The notes below the pieces were generated by a model that was given only the letters and a program-made list of their open reading frames with translations, did not search any database and was not told where the DNA came from. A program made the position numbers and the translations under genes. DNA of 64,000 nt from Trichoplax adhaerens (Eukaryota > Placozoa > Uniplacotomia > Trichoplacea > Trichoplacidae). Positions 63,901 to 64,000 of this stretch are shown here, one piece after another (position 1 is the first letter of the stretch; each line of letters opens with the position of its first letter). The stretch spans positions 8,642,159 to 8,706,158 of the forward strand of contig NW_002060944.1 in assembly GCF_000150275.1 (NCBI RefSeq), given 5' to 3'.

Positions 63901-64000
63901 CTCAGATTGCATAATTTGATGTTGAATTTCTTACTTAGAAATCTAGTATTGCTAGAATAGTTATTTCATAGCTCAGTATAGGAGCTCCCAGTCATAAAAG
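60979..64000. other. AT-rich end of window; one 134-codon frame and diverged duplication
   Basis: The plus frame 63451-63855 (134 codons, starting MHEIQIQDLSFIYKLTFSW) has no motif I recognise. A frame this long is only mildly unexpected by chance in this window. The DNA around its start (AGAATTTTTAATTGCA...CAAGATTTGTCA, 63438-63480) resembles an upstream copy (about 63106-63141) some 330 bp away, hinting at an old tandem duplication. Nothing else was supported. Confidence 0.25.

Overview
The window reads as AT-rich nuclear DNA from a simple animal. It holds spliced metazoan families (rhodopsin-class GPCR, SLC46-like and SLC34 transporters, a CUB-domain membrane protein, C4-sterol methyl oxidase, V-ATPase subunit F, animal-type phosphopantothenoylcysteine synthetase) with short GT..AG introns, mostly 200-600 bp. 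The AT-rich compact introns, the GPCR, and sequences not obviously from an arthropod or vertebrate suggest an early-branching animal. A placozoan such as Trichoplax is my best guess; this is inference, not proof. Most genes are cut into exons too short to show as long ORFs, so I rebuilt them from splice sites, reading phase and family conservation.

Layout. 1-191: last exon of an ankyrin-repeat gene (+). 2748-5025: SLC46-like MFS transporter (-), whose 5' flank is a 4-copy tandem repeat (about 5083-5992). 6362-7612: coding-like but broken plus-strand frames. 7627-17020: class A GPCR (-), 7 exons, with one 6-kb intron and a long cytoplasmic tail. 17.2-20.3 kb: decayed minus-strand frames that look like LDL-receptor class A and leucine-rich repeats. 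24498-27044: sterol C4-methyl oxidase (+). 27850-29340: V-ATPase subunit F (-), convergent with it. 29823-30405 and 30902-31084: a minisatellite and a large hairpin element. 31915-35663: three-CUB single-pass membrane protein (+). 35.7-50.7 kb: about 15 kb with no gene I can support, containing a 50-base assembly gap and a 5-copy minisatellite. 50777-53736: SLC34 sodium-phosphate cotransporter (+). 56069-58736: PPCS (+). 58.7-64 kb: no confident gene; one possible two-exon small membrane protein at 60.2-61.0 kb.

The genes do not form a pathway. They are a mix of housekeeping functions (sterol demethylation, vacuolar acidification, coenzyme A synthesis) and cell-surface functions (GPCR, CUB receptor, two transporters). 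The clearest shared feature is regulatory: the 5' flanks of the sterol oxidase, V-ATPase F, SLC34 and PPCS genes are all relatively GC-rich and each carries a dense cluster of GTAC-centred short palindromes. The GPCR, CUB and MFS genes lack this.
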